Shown: positions 1-8,488 of the stretch, piece by piece
Layout of the letters: every line of letters starts with the position of its first letter
Position numbering within the stretch: position 1 is the stretch's first letter
Assembly (NCBI GenBank): GCA_014804245.1
Contig: JAAVAE010000018.1
Span: 1 to 62,895 of the forward strand
Direction: 5' to 3'
DNA from: Lachnospiraceae bacterium
GTDB taxonomy: Bacteria > Bacillota > Clostridia > Lachnospirales > Lachnospiraceae
Length of the DNA stretch: 62,895 bases
The notes under the pieces: model-generated
What the model saw: only the letters and a program-made list of their open reading frames with translations
What the model was told of the DNA's origin: nothing
Database searches by the model: none
Made by a program: the position numbers and the translations under genes

Positions 1-2
1 GA

Positions 3-1253
3 ATGCTCGGGGCAGCATTTGCTGCCTATATAGCCATTAGGCTGGTAGGACACATGGAGGATTCCTATTCATATGCATTTCCAATGTTATTTGCAGCAAT
101 GGTATATCTGGATAAAAAGATAATTCTGGCATGCGACTGTGCGATGCTGGGGGTGAATATCGTCAGGGTGTTCCTCAATGCACAGCTGCTTGCAGGGGAC
201 GGCGGAGTCAGCATGGTAGTAGGAGTTTTTGTTTCCATTCTTGTCTTTTTTGCTTCCACCAAAGCATTAAAGCTTTTGATTAGTTTCAATCAGGAAAATA
301 CGGATACGATTCTGGAGGCGGCAGGCCGTCAGGAAGAAGCGAATAAAAAGATGACATCAACGGCTGAAAGCATTATGAACCATTTTGATGATGCGATGAA
401 AATGCTTGACACCTTAAAGACAAGCCTGCATAACAGTGATTTTTCTATGAAAAATATTGCGGACAGCACGGAAAGCACCGCAGAGGCAATACAACAGCAG
501 GCTGTGATGTGCCAGAAAATCAGCAGCGAAATAGATACAGCGGAGAGGGTTTCCGGTCAGATGATAGAGACCTCTGCAAAAGTAGAGCAGACAATAAACA
601 GCCTTGTCAAGTCTGTTCAGGAGTTGAAGGGACAGGCCGGTAATGTGGAAAGTGCAAGCAAGGTTACAGTGGAAGTGGTAGAAAAGCTGACAGAAAAGGT
701 ACAGGAAGTAGAAAGTTTTGTAGGTTCTATCCTCAGCATTTCCAATCAGACGAATCTTCTGGCATTAAATGCATCGATTGAGGCGGCAAGAGCAGGGGAG
801 GCAGGTAAAGGCTTTGCGGTAGTGGCGGATGAAATCAGAATGTTGTCAGAACAGACCAAGGATGCTTCCAACAACATCACGAAGATCATACAGGATTTGA
901 ATAATGATACTGCAAGAGCAAATGAAAGTATCAATTATTCTGTCAGGTCAGTTGAGAAGCAGAATGAGCTGATTGAGGAAGCAAGGGAGACATTCGAGAA
1001 AATCGTCGGCGAGGTAGACGAGTTGATTGAGGGTATCAAAACAACAGAAAATGCAATGAAAGAAATTGCGCAGGATTCTGATGTGATAGCAGATAATATT
1101 ACCCAATTATCTGCAAGCAGCCAGGAGGTGGCGGCATCTTCCAGTGAAGGGCTTGCCAATTCCAACTCCACTGTAAATGAAATTAAGAATTGTGGAGAGA
1201 TATTTGATTCTATTTATGAATTAGCCAAAGGCTTGCAGGTAAGTGAATCATAG
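3..1253 (+). CDS. Methyl-accepting chemotaxis protein, 5' end outside the window
   Basis: Chemotaxis transducer that would signal to CheA/CheW. The N-terminal ~95 residues are hydrophobic and contain several membrane segments with no large extracellular sensor domain. From about residue 100 to 416 the protein is helical and coiled-coil, and the highly conserved hairpin tip of the MCP signalling domain lies at about residues 248-279 ([20 protein letters not shown] region). The visible reading frame opens with an ATG two bases into the window, but the first residues are already inside a membrane helix, so the true start most likely lies upstream and the gene is partial. It is followed by a hairpin and a convergent gene. 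Family assignment is secure; the ligand is unknown. Confidence 0.93.
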   Translation: MLGAAFAAYIAIRLVGHMEDSYSYAFPMLFAAMVYLDKKIILACDCAMLGVNIVRVFLNAQLLAGDGGVSMVVGVFVSILVFFASTKALKLLISFNQENTDTILEAAGRQEEANKKMTSTAESIMNHFDDAMKMLDTLKTSLHNSDFSMKNIADSTESTAEAIQQQAVMCQKISSEIDTAERVSGQMIETSAKVEQTINSLVKSVQELKGQAGNVESASKVTVEVVEKLTEKVQEVESFVGSILSISNQTNLLALNASIEAARAGEAGKGFAVVADEIRMLSEQTKDASNNITKIIQDLNNDTARANESINYSVRSVEKQNELIEEARETFEKIVGEVDELIEGIKTTENAMKEIAQDSDVIADNITQLSASSQEVAASSSEGLANSNSTVNEIKNCGEIFDSIYELAKGLQVSES

Positions 1254-1296
1254 GATTATAGGCTTAAATATTGGAGAATATCTGATTGACCAAATA

Positions 1297-1322
1297 GGGG
1301 CGTCGTATTTATACGATGCCCC
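1297..1322. terminator. Hairpin between convergent genes
   Basis: GGGGCGTCGTAT and ATACGATGCCCC form a 12-bp stem with one G-U pair and almost no loop, 44 nt after the chemotaxis gene and 37 nt beyond the end of the opposing gene. Neither side has a good T run, so a bidirectional terminator is likely but not proven. Confidence 0.5.
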
Positions 1323-1358
1323 ATTGTTATAATAAGCTTACTCGCGAAGCAGCGTTTG

Positions 1359-2183
1359 TTATGCCATCAAATCTACGCTGCCTCCTTCCACAGGAACCGG
1401 TACTTCCATTGGCTCCACCGGTATGTCCATCCCGTTAAGTTCCAGAGATACACCGCTGGAATGAGAGGAGTTTTCCTGCTTTTCCTTTGCAAGTTTTTCA
1501 AACATGGCTTTGAGATACTTCATGTCTGCTTCCATAATGTCGCGAAGCTCTTCTGCGCGATGTTTCTTTTTCAAAAGTTCCAGATCTTCGGGATCCAGAT
1601 TGTGCTCCTGAGCAGGCATAAGTTCGTCAGACAGTTCATCTAACCCATTTGCATCTGACATTGCTTGTTCTAACTCTTGAAGCGTTTCCTCAAGCTCATA
1701 CATGAGCTCTTTTAACTCTTCTTCGCTGAGTCCAGCTTCCTCGATATCTTCCAGAGTCTCTTCCTCTTCTAGATCGATTTCAAGTGTTTCTTCTTCCAGA
1801 TCGCCCTCGCATACACCGCCGCTTTTCTTGGCATTTTCCTCTTCGCGCAGATGTTTCATACGTTTTCGGGCAACTCTTGTCAGCTGCTCTGCATGAAGGA
1901 TGGCACTTTGCACTTCCTTGTCATCATATTCTCCGGTTCTTAGCTTAGAGCGGAGCCCCATGACTTTGATAAAGGCCTTTGACATTACCTGTCTGGCGTT
2001 GGAAGAAGTTTTCGTCCGCATAAGCATAGTAGATATTTCTTTAAAATTATATTGCAGACGTTTCATCTTTTTCTGAGCCGGTTTCCTGACCGACATTGTT
2101 CCGACAACGGAACCGTCGGGCTTTTTGAAAGTATACTTTGTTACATTAGAATTACGATTGCTGACCATCAAACCCATACGCAC
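1359..2183 (-). CDS. Hypothetical acidic coiled-coil protein
   Basis: I do not recognise a characterised family. The protein is cytoplasmic (no signal or membrane segment). Residues 1-120 are basic and helical; about 125-185 is a strongly acidic Glu/Leu-rich stretch (EEETLE, EELKEL repeats), followed by a charged helix to ~240 and a Pro/Val-rich tail. Such proteins occur as conserved unknowns in Lachnospiraceae (recollection, not searched). The frame opens with GTG at 2183; an ATG two codons in (2177) is equally plausible because the upstream GGAATAAG is only a weak ribosome site. Convergent with the chemotaxis gene and divergent from the potassium channel. Confidence 0.7.
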   Translation of the reverse strand: MRMGLMVSNRNSNVTKYTFKKPDGSVVGTMSVRKPAQKKMKRLQYNFKEISTMLMRTKTSSNARQVMSKAFIKVMGLRSKLRTGEYDDKEVQSAILHAEQLTRVARKRMKHLREEENAKKSGGVCEGDLEEETLEIDLEEEETLEDIEEAGLSEEELKELMYELEETLQELEQAMSDANGLDELSDELMPAQEHNLDPEDLELLKKKHRAEELRDIMEADMKYLKAMFEKLAKEKQENSSHSSGVSLELNGMDIPVEPMEVPVPVEGGSVDLMA

Positions 2184-2372
2184 ACCTTATTCCGTTATAT
2201 TCAAGGGATTTGCAGTGATGATTTCATAAGAAGAATCGATATGAATGAAAAACAATCCTTATAGTCAGTCCTATCCTTGAACATAGTTGGGAAATCCTTT
2301 TCCTTTTTCTATAAGCTACTTATTATATCGGCAGAATTAGGACACACGGCAAGTGCAGAAAGTATGATTTCG

Positions 2373-2401
2373 TTGCATTTTTCCTGTGTTTGGTGTACTA
2401 T
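2373..2401 (+). promoter_or_regulatory. Promoter of the potassium channel operon
   Basis: TTGCAT (2373-2378), 17-bp spacer, TACTAT (2396-2401), ending 42 nt before the channel start. The rest of the 2184-2443 gap shows no convincing gene. Confidence 0.55.
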
Positions 2402-2443
2402 CACTGTATTAGAAAAGAACGATGCTATGCAAGGGCTAAAAGG

Positions 2444-3403
2444 ATGGGAAAAAAGAAAAAACGCATTTTTGATATTATACAAATCGGAAAAAGAGATGAT
2501 TTTATCAGCCGGGCATTTGATATTTTTATTGTGACGGTGATATTGGCAAACATAGCGGTACTGTTTTTGGGGACGTTTGATGAACTGCAGCATTATGCGC
2601 CTTTGTTTAAGTGGGTGGAAGTAATCACGGTTCTTATATTCTGTATAGAGTATGCATTGCGGATCTGGACTGCGGAATATTTGTATCCTGACAAAAGCAG
2701 GGCAAAGGCAGTCTGCCGGTTTTTGATTTCCTTTGATGGAATCGTCGATTTGTTGACGATTCTGCCATTTTTCTTCCTGTCGGGGTTTGTTGCGTTCAGG
2801 ATGCTCCGGGTAGTGCGGATATTTCATTTGTTCAGGATCAATGCATATTACGATTCTTTTAATGTCATCACCTCGGTCTTGTACGAAAAGAGAAACCAGA
2901 TTATTTCATCAATATTCATTATTCTGGTACTGATGATGGCGTCTTCGCTGTGCATGTATAGTGCAGAACATGAGGTACAGCCGGAAGTGTTCAACAATGC
3001 ATTTTCCGGAATGTGGTGGAGTATATCGACCATACTTACGGTGGGGTATGGGGATATTTATCCGGTAACAGTGCTGGGAAGACTGATGGCGATTTTTATA
3101 TCTTTTCTGGGAGTTGGAGCGGTGGCAATTCCTACAGGAATCATTTCGGCGGGATTTGTAGAACAGTACACACGGATGCAGAATAAAAGCAGGCCTGGCG
3201 GCAATGTGCGTGGAACAGTCAGCGTCACCGTGGACGATTCCAGTCCTTTTGCAGGGCAATCGGTGAAGGAAATTGAGAATGGATACGGTGTTGATGTGAT
3301 TGCTTTTGTGCGGAATGGTGCAGTAGTCCTGCCTTCTGATAACAATGAGATAAAAAAGGGAGATATTCTTCTTTATCAGGATTTAGGAACCACAAGGGGA
3401 TGA
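2444..3403 (+). CDS. Voltage-gated-like potassium channel (6TM, TVGYGD filter)
   Basis: Integral membrane K+ channel subunit of the bacterial Kv type. Several transmembrane helices precede an S4-like segment with regularly spaced arginines (FRMLRVVRIFHLFRI), then a pore helix and the canonical selectivity filter TVGYGD followed by the inner helix. The C-terminal ~60 residues resemble a small TrkA-C-like cytoplasmic domain (PFAGQSVKEIE...KKGDILLY). I place the start at ATG 2444 because AAGGG lies 8 nt upstream; the frame can be extended by 18 unlikely residues. The next gene starts 4 nt after the stop, so the two are probably co-transcribed. Confidence 0.88.
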   Translation: MGKKKKRIFDIIQIGKRDDFISRAFDIFIVTVILANIAVLFLGTFDELQHYAPLFKWVEVITVLIFCIEYALRIWTAEYLYPDKSRAKAVCRFLISFDGIVDLLTILPFFFLSGFVAFRMLRVVRIFHLFRINAYYDSFNVITSVLYEKRNQIISSIFIILVLMMASSLCMYSAEHEVQPEVFNNAFSGMWWSISTILTVGYGDIYPVTVLGRLMAIFISFLGVGAVAIPTGIISAGFVEQYTRMQNKSRPGGNVRGTVSVTVDDSSPFAGQSVKEIENGYGVDVIAFVRNGAVVLPSDNNEIKKGDILLYQDLGTTRG

Positions 3404-3407
3404 AATA

Positions 3408-4265
3408 ATGATTTACTTATCACAATTTCAATTTCCTCATAAAGAGAGGGAATATGATTTCTTTTTGGGGCAGAAAAGGACCTGCTATGATACCTACTAC
3501 CCTTTTCAGATTCTATCCAAACATGATCTTAAGGTGCTGGATTTTGAACCAGTTACAATCTTGTACGGCGGAAATGGTTCGGGAAAAACCACGGCGTTAA
3601 ATATTATGGCGGAAAAGCTGGGACTTGAGCGCGATACTTTATATAACCGCTCTAATTTTTTTGAAGACTACACCAAGATGTGCGACTATGAGATACAAGA
3701 AAAAATACCGTCAGGAAGCAGAATCATCACCAGCGATGACGTGTTTGACTTTATGTTGAACTTAAGGAGCATTAATGAGGGAATCGACCGGAGAAGAGAA
3801 GAACTTCTGGAGGATTATCTGGATGCGAAATATTCTCATTTTCAAATGAAGTCATTGGATGACTATGAACAGCTAAAGAAAGTGACTATGGCAAGGAGCA
3901 ATACCCAGTCTAAGTTTGTCAGAAAAAGGATGGCAGGCAATGTCCGTGAGCACTCTAACGGAGAAAGTGCATTCCTTTATTTTGCGGATAAAATTAAAGA
4001 AAACGGACTGTATCTTCTGGATGAGCCGGAGAATTCCTTGTCGCCGGAAAAGCAACAGGAACTGCTTAAGTTTCTGGAGGATTCGGCGCGGTTTTTCGGA
4101 TGCCAGTTTATTATTGCGACGCATTCGCCCTTTTTGCTCTCCATGAAGGGAGCAAAGATTTATGACATGGACGAGGAAGTGGTTGATGTAAAGCGTTGGA
4201 GTGAACTTGAAAATGTAAGGGCTTATTACTCCTTTTTTAAAAAGCATGAAAGGGAGTTCTTATAA
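3408..4265 (+). CDS. AAA/ABC-type ATPase, single domain
   Basis: Soluble ATPase of the AAA family with ABC-like core (SMC/OLD-like small ATPases). Walker A is GGNGSGKTT near residue 50; the late Walker B LLDEPENSLSP and an H-loop IATHSPF are intact, and a helical insertion with many charged residues lies between them. No membrane segment or nuclease domain is present. It begins 4 nt after the potassium channel with AAGGGG as ribosome site, so it is probably translated from the same mRNA. A function with the channel is inference from position only. Small ATPases of this kind are common conserved hypotheticals in Clostridia. Confidence 0.8.
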   Translation: MIYLSQFQFPHKEREYDFFLGQKRTCYDTYYPFQILSKHDLKVLDFEPVTILYGGNGSGKTTALNIMAEKLGLERDTLYNRSNFFEDYTKMCDYEIQEKIPSGSRIITSDDVFDFMLNLRSINEGIDRRREELLEDYLDAKYSHFQMKSLDDYEQLKKVTMARSNTQSKFVRKRMAGNVREHSNGESAFLYFADKIKENGLYLLDEPENSLSPEKQQELLKFLEDSARFFGCQFIIATHSPFLLSMKGAKIYDMDEEVVDVKRWSELENVRAYYSFFKKHEREFL

Positions 4266-4272
4266 ATAATAG

Positions 4273-4300
4273 GAGCATCAGCCGCCTCGTGCTGATGCTC
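4273..4300. terminator. Terminator between convergent ATPase genes
   Basis: GAGCATCAGC and GCTGATGCTC form a perfect 10-bp stem around an 8-nt loop. The stop codon of the minus-strand gene lies inside the right arm. On the minus strand it is followed by a T/A-rich run, so it best serves that gene. Confidence 0.6.
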
Positions 4301-5525
4301 AAATTAAATTGCATGGAATAAAGCAGTTTTTCTGGTCAATGGGTATTACTTCTTCGCACATGCAGATGATGCCGCCGTCACCCCGTGTCAGCATTGCTTT
4401 GTCAAGCAGCTCATATTTCTTAATTTCGCGTCTGTCCGGAAGGGCAGATTTCTTGATTTCTAAAGGATGGATATTGTCATTTTCTTCCACAAAAACGTCA
4501 ATCTCTTTGGTATTTGAGTCTCGGTAATATGTTAGATAGGCTTTTGACTTGGCATAGGCAAAGTGTTTTACCAACTCCATGACAACGTGATTTTCAAAGT
4601 AATGACCATTTACAGCTCCATTCATCAAAGTGTCACGTGAAAGCCACATGGAAAGATAAGCACAAAGTCCTGTATCACAAAAATAGAGTTTTGGTGTTTT
4701 GGTAAGGCGCTTTAGGGCATTGTTGGAATAAGGCTGCAAAAGGTAAACAATCCCAAGCCCCTGTAACACTTGTACCCATTCCTTGGCAGTTGGCTGAGAA
4801 ATATCAGATGATTCAGCAAGAGTTTTATAGTTAACCTGTTCTGAGACAAGAGCAGCGCAGGCTTTTAAAAACTTCAAAAAGCGAACTGCGTCTGTGATGC
4901 CTCCAGCCTCAGCTACATCCCGCATCAAGTACGTATCTATATAAGAACTGTAGTATTCCTGCCGTTGCTCAGAGTCGGCCTCAAGTACCTGTGGCATGCC
5001 CCCGCGCCAGATATGTTCGAACACATCAAGAATATTATTCTTTTTTACATATTTTTGACGTTCTGCCAGACAGGAGAATGAAAAGTCCAGTTCATTGGAG
5101 AAAAAGACCCCATCTATTTCGTTCTTTGAAAGACTGTAAAGATTTAGAATAGCAATTCTGCCTGCCAGCGTTTCACGTATATTTTTCATCATGTGATACT
5201 GTTGTGATCCTGTGAGCCAGAAGAGTCCGGCTTCCTCTCTTTCATCGCATATAATTTTAATCTGTTCAAAAAGCTGAGGCGCTTTTTGAACTTCATCAAT
5301 AATAATTGGAGGCTTATAGGTCTGGAAAAAAAGGACAGGATCTGTCTGGGCAAGGTTTCGTGCCATCAAATTATCAAGGGTGACATAGGTTCGTGTTTGC
5401 CCTTCGGATAAATGTTTCAGCATAGTTGTTTTCCCAACTTGTCTGGCACCGGTTACTAAAATTGCTTTAAAAAAAGAATTCATATGCCAGAACTTCCGCT
5501 CTAATGCACGCTTGATGTATTCCAT
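4299..5525 (-). CDS. AAA_14 / DUF4143 family ATPase
   Basis: Member of the large, poorly understood prokaryotic family with an N-terminal AAA_14 ATPase and a C-terminal DUF4143 (PD-(D/E)XK-like) domain. Walker A is GARQVGKTT at about residue 27; the Walker B region IIIDEVQKAPQ follows at about 75. A winged-helix-like middle section (ISQPTAKEWVQVL) leads into the DUF4143 hallmark PKLYFCDTGLCAYL, and EIDVFVEEN...LEIKKS looks like the nuclease-fold strand pair. The family has been linked to archaeal-type ATPases and sometimes to mobile or defence loci, but no function is established. Directly upstream is a perfect 17-bp palindrome. Confidence 0.88.
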   Translation of the reverse strand: MEYIKRALERKFWHMNSFFKAILVTGARQVGKTTMLKHLSEGQTRTYVTLDNLMARNLAQTDPVLFFQTYKPPIIIDEVQKAPQLFEQIKIICDEREEAGLFWLTGSQQYHMMKNIRETLAGRIAILNLYSLSKNEIDGVFFSNELDFSFSCLAERQKYVKKNNILDVFEHIWRGGMPQVLEADSEQRQEYYSSYIDTYLMRDVAEAGGITDAVRFLKFLKACAALVSEQVNYKTLAESSDISQPTAKEWVQVLQGLGIVYLLQPYSNNALKRLTKTPKLYFCDTGLCAYLSMWLSRDTLMNGAVNGHYFENHVVMELVKHFAYAKSKAYLTYYRDSNTKEIDVFVEENDNIHPLEIKKSALPDRREIKKYELLDKAMLTRGDGGIICMCEEVIPIDQKNCFIPCNLI

Positions 5526-5539
5526 AAAAACGCCCCCAG

Positions 5540-5581
5540 AATTTAGGATAAAATAAAGTATATCTTATTTTATCCTAAATT
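5540..5581. promoter_or_regulatory. Perfect 17-bp inverted repeat upstream of the DUF4143 ATPase
   Basis: AATTTAGGATAAAATAA at 5540-5556 is exactly mirrored at 5565-5581 with an 8-bp spacer. It lies 15 bp upstream of the ATPase start (minus strand), where a promoter/operator would be expected. It has no T run and a very AT-rich stem, which fits an operator better than a terminator. Confidence 0.6.
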
Positions 5582-5792
5582 ATTCATTGCGTCAAATACA
5601 ATCAAATATAAATTATAAAATGAAAACTGGCTATATACGCATGATAGTAGATGAATTTTGGCATGATCTGTGATATACTTCGTATATAATAAATGAGTCG
5701 TTACAATCCGGTACGGCGTAGCAACAGGCTGTATCATCAGTCATTGCGGTTATGCTGTGAGAACGGAACGAAAGACGGAAATGGAGGAATGT

Positions 5793-6356
5793 ATGCACAA
5801 AGAAAATTTATCCGCAGCAGAGGCACTTGGAAAATTAAAAGAGGGAAATCAGCGCTATCTGACTGCCGCTACAAATCCGGGTGATGTTTCACCGCAGATC
5901 AGACAGACTACCTGCGATGAGGGACAGACTCCTTATGCAATTGTTGTAACCTGTTCAGATTCAAGAGTGATTCCCGAAAGTATTTTTTCTGCCGGAATCG
6001 GTGAATTGTTTGTAATCCGTGTGGCAGGTAATGTCATGGATAAGCATCAGCTTGGAAGCGTTGAATATGCAGCAGATCACCTTGGCTGTAAATTGGTCGT
6101 TGTATTAGGGCACGAGCATTGCGGCGCAGTGGGAGCGGCAATTAGCAGTGCGCCGGAAGGCTTTGTCAAGTACATAACGGATGAGATTTTGAAAGCCGTC
6201 GGAGAAGAAAAGGATGAGCTTCGTGCATGCCGTTTGAATGTGGAGAGAAGCGTTGCTGTGATTAAGGAAAGTTTGGGCATGCCTGAGGATAAACTGAAGG
6301 TGTGCGGTGCGGTTTATAAGATCGACAGCGGGGCTGTTGAATTTTTGGATGAATAG
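5793..6356 (+). CDS. Beta-class carbonic anhydrase
   Basis: Interconverts CO2 and bicarbonate in the cytoplasm. Residues use the start at 5793: the zinc ligands are visible as C54 in CSDSRV, H107 and C110 in GHEHCGA, with D56 and R58 forming the conserved Asp-Arg dyad. The length (187 aa) is normal for the family. ATG 5793 is chosen because GGAGG (5783-5787) sits 5 nt upstream; the frame could be extended to 5781 or 5757. A 100-nt leader follows a possible -10 (TATAAT, 5685-5690). A hairpin with a T run ends the unit, and its sequence now forms part of a TetR remnant. Confidence 0.92.
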   Translation: MHKENLSAAEALGKLKEGNQRYLTAATNPGDVSPQIRQTTCDEGQTPYAIVVTCSDSRVIPESIFSAGIGELFVIRVAGNVMDKHQLGSVEYAADHLGCKLVVVLGHEHCGAVGAAISSAPEGFVKYITDEILKAVGEEKDELRACRLNVERSVAVIKESLGMPEDKLKVCGAVYKIDSGAVEFLDE

Positions 6357-6365
6357 GTGAAGGGT

Positions 6366-6408
6366 GCTCCCAGTTCTGGAGGATAGTGGTCAGGGCTGGG
6401 GGCTTTTT
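6366..6408 (+). terminator. Rho-independent terminator of the carbonic anhydrase
   Basis: GCTCCCAG (6366-6373) pairs with CTGGGGGC (6396-6403, one G-U) across a 22-nt loop and is followed by TTTTT. It overlaps the apparent start of the TetR-like frame, evidence that the latter is a fusion created by deletion. Confidence 0.6.
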
Positions 6409-6720
6409 GCGGAGAAGGGGATTGTCCAGACGACTATGGATGATATTGCGAAGACAGCGGATTATAGTAAATCTACTATTTATGTTTATTTTAAAAGCAA
6501 AGAGGAGATTTATCATCAGGGAATTGAGGAAGATTATCTGCGCAGCGATATCAATATTATACCTGCGGTTTTTACTCTGTGGGCATCTTTGGGGAGTCTG
6601 ATTACCGTAGCGCATGAAAAAGAAGCTTATATTTTACGGCGCATGAACATGAAAAGAGATGAATTTCTTCATCAAGGATTTGAAATGTTGCTAAACTCGG
6701 TGAGAAAGGAACAGGTATAA
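6400..6720 (+). pseudogene. TetR/AcrR regulator remnant (5' truncated, internal deletion)
   Basis: The frame 6364-6720 encodes a TetR helix-turn-helix (LFAEKG, TTMDDIAKTADYSKSTIYVYFKSKEEIY) that begins abruptly at the second half of helix 1, because the upstream DNA is the carbonic anhydrase terminator. After the DNA-binding domain only ~65 residues remain, jumping to what looks like the C-terminal part of a TetR ligand domain (LWASLGSLITVAHEKEAYI). Normal TetR proteins are about 190 residues, so both the start and the middle are missing. TetR genes often precede FMN-binding/EFR1 genes in this group of bacteria, and fragments of exactly those follow. Confidence 0.7.
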
Positions 6721-6721
6721 A

Positions 6722-6953
6722 ATGGGAATTTTACTGGGGTGGTTGTGCCTTTTTTGTTTTTTTAGTGTCGATAGTGCTTATCCTGCTTTGTCATATGATG
6801 CACAGGGATAAGGGAGGATGGCTTAGATGGCATCAGGTTTTGGCTGATATCGAGTTGACACAGGAGTTCCCGGCAGATGCTGTCAGTGGGGCGACGAATT
6901 CCAGTAAAGTGATTCAAAAAGCGGTAGAAAATGCATTGATGGGAGGAAAATAG
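6722..6953 (+). pseudogene. FMN-binding-domain membrane protein remnant
   Basis: The last ~25 residues (DAVSGATNSSKVIQKAVENAL) match the C-terminal FMN-attachment region of FMN_bind proteins, which carry flavin in NADH:quinone reductase-like or electron-transfer proteins. Upstream there is one hydrophobic helix (VSIVLILLCHMM) and then only ~20 residues before the motif, so most of the FMN_bind domain is gone. The ATG at 6722 is out of frame with the body, and the in-frame start would be GTG 6765. Both points support decay. The intact EFR1 gene follows directly. Confidence 0.6.
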
Positions 6954-6955
6954 AA

Positions 6956-7717
6956 TTGATTGGAATATATTTCAGCGGAACAGGAAACTCCAGATACTGT
7001 GTTGAACAGTTTTTGCAGGAGTATGATGGAGAAATAAAGGCGTTTTCTATAGAAGATAAGGAGGCATTAGTGCAGATTGACCAAAGCGATGAGCTTGTTT
7101 TTGGTTATCCGGTACAATATAGTGCGATTCCTAAGATTTTGCACGATTACATATGTGACCATAAAGAACTTTGGAAAGGCAAGCGGATTTTCGTGATTGC
7201 GACCATGGGTGCATTCAGCGGGGATGGCGCGGGCATGCTGGCACGGCTCCTTAAACGGTACGGAGCTATTATAACAGGAGGGTTGCACCTCAAAATGCCG
7301 GATAGCATCTGTGATGAAAAAGCGTTAAAGAATTCTTTAGAAAAAAATAAAAAGATGGTAGCAGAAGCAGAGCAGAAAATAAAGAGGGCTGTAGAAAAAT
7401 GTAAAAACGGCAACTCGCCCAAGGAAGGACTGGGAATCTGGTGCGAGTTGGTTGGACTGCTGGGTCAGAGGCTATATTTTGGAGGCAAAACAAAGCGATA
7501 TTCAGATAAACTCAAGGTAAATGCAGACAAATGCGTTGGATGCGGGAAATGTGTAAAACTCTGCCCTATGCAGAATCTTGTCCTGGAGGATCACATCGCC
7601 AAGCCGGGCAACTGGTGCACGATGTGCTACCGATGCGCAAACCACTGCCCCGCGCAGGCAATAACCCTCCTTGGAAAAAAAGTGGTGGAGCAGACTGTTA
7701 TAGAAAAATATTTATGA
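6956..7717 (+). CDS. EFR1-type flavodoxin-ferredoxin fusion protein
   Basis: Electron-transfer protein with an N-terminal flavodoxin-like domain (YFSGTGNSRYC phosphate loop at residues 4-14) and a C-terminal pair of [4Fe-4S] motifs, CVGCGKCVKLCP and CTMCYRCANHCP. This is the EFR1 ferredoxin family typical of anaerobic Clostridia. The start is TTG 6956, preceded by GGAGG with a 9-nt spacer. The coding sequence is uninterrupted, although its usual neighbours (TetR and FMN-binding protein) are broken, so it may be the last functional member of the cluster. The electron donor and acceptor are unknown. Confidence 0.87.
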   Translation: MIGIYFSGTGNSRYCVEQFLQEYDGEIKAFSIEDKEALVQIDQSDELVFGYPVQYSAIPKILHDYICDHKELWKGKRIFVIATMGAFSGDGAGMLARLLKRYGAIITGGLHLKMPDSICDEKALKNSLEKNKKMVAEAEQKIKRAVEKCKNGNSPKEGLGIWCELVGLLGQRLYFGGKTKRYSDKLKVNADKCVGCGKCVKLCPMQNLVLEDHIAKPGNWCTMCYRCANHCPAQAITLLGKKVVEQTVIEKYL

Positions 7718-7763
7718 AAGTGTACCAAATATTTTTACATGCTGGTTAGAGTGACGCTCTGAG

Positions 7764-7889
7764 AGGATAAATAATCCAACGTCGCCGTGCTCCCGCTCTA
7801 CAAAAACACAGCAGACACTAGGCTCGTGAGGAACCTCGCCAAGTGCTGGTGTTTTTGTAAGGGCTCCTTATGGATTATTTACCTATCCT
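7764..7889. repeat. 126-nt imperfect inverted repeat (MITE-like or structured element)
   Basis: Outer arms AGGATAAATAATCCA (7764-7778) and TGGATTATTT-acc-TATCCT (7871-7889), and inner arms TACAAAAACAC (7799-7809) and GTGTTTTTGTA (7849-7859) give a long interrupted hairpin. The right arm overlaps a 30-bp repeat also present upstream of the intact GH13 gene. No coding frame is seen; the 7718-7990 gap otherwise holds nothing recognisable. Confidence 0.5.
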
Positions 7890-7905
7890 GTGCGGACTAA
7901 TGGAT
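7876..7905 (+). repeat. 30-bp dispersed repeat, copy 1
   Basis: These 30 bases are identical to 26102-26131. In both places the repeat lies upstream of a GH13 glycosidase sequence (decayed here, intact there), so it probably marks one end of an old duplication. Confidence 0.8.
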
Positions 7906-7990
7906 GCAACAAAAAAGTGAAAATTCTTGTCACCAAAAGCCCCCTTTCTGCGTCTAATATATAGGACATGAAAGGGAGGCTGACTTTTTT

Positions 7991-8410
7991 ATGCAGGAAC
8001 ATTTGAATGAACCAAGTACCAATTATGTATGGATGATAGGATGGATCGCGGCGGTGGTTGTTATGGCGCTGATGCTTATGGCGGGCGGTATGGTCTGGGA
8101 TTATGCAGAAAGCATTCCGGCAGTATATAGGAATGGAAGGCTTTATTTTACTGCAAATGGAGAAAATGTAGATATAACAGATAAAATTTCCAACACCAAA
8201 GCCTTTACTTATACTTATAGGGATGAGCGGGCAATCACCCATTATCTGCTTGTGGGCGGAAGCAGAGAACGTTATGGTTATGCTGAATTCATGCAGGAAG
8301 ATTCGGGGTGCTGGATTGGTGAATATGTATATGGAAGTGCAATAGGGAAACAGGGGAGTCCGATGTGGCTTAAGAACGGAAAAAAAGAATTGGGGATTCC
8401 CTGGGTTTAG
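7991..8410 (+). CDS. Hypothetical single-pass membrane protein
   Basis: Unrecognised 139-residue protein with one N-terminal transmembrane helix (about residues 14-35) and a small predicted extracytoplasmic domain rich in Tyr and Gly. GGGAGG precedes the ATG with an 11-nt spacer. It sits between the 30-bp repeat and the decayed glycosidase copy, a segment with no counterpart at the intact locus, so it was inserted into or replaced part of the duplicate. It may be part of a larger broken gene: the sequence just after its stop (8421-8492) still reads like protein in one frame. Confidence 0.5.
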   Translation: MQEHLNEPSTNYVWMIGWIAAVVVMALMLMAGGMVWDYAESIPAVYRNGRLYFTANGENVDITDKISNTKAFTYTYRDERAITHYLLVGGSRERYGYAEFMQEDSGCWIGEYVYGSAIGKQGSPMWLKNGKKELGIPWV

Positions 8411-8488
8411 CTTTTTGTGACGATGCATCTAATAGATATGTCCTTGTATATGAAATCTCCCGAGGAGAAAATGGAGAAGTCATATTTG

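Noticed and set aside
1702..1896. Ser/Arg-rich frame opposite the acidic coiled-coil gene
   Set aside because: Antisense shadow of the Glu-rich stretch; low complexity and no ribosome site.
2277..2534. Plus-strand frame overlapping the start of the potassium channel
   Set aside because: Overlaps the promoter and the first 90 bases of a certain gene in another frame, with no ribosome site.
5693..5884. 63-residue frame in the carbonic anhydrase leader
   Set aside because: Rich in Arg/Ser, overlaps the enzyme gene and lacks a ribosome site.
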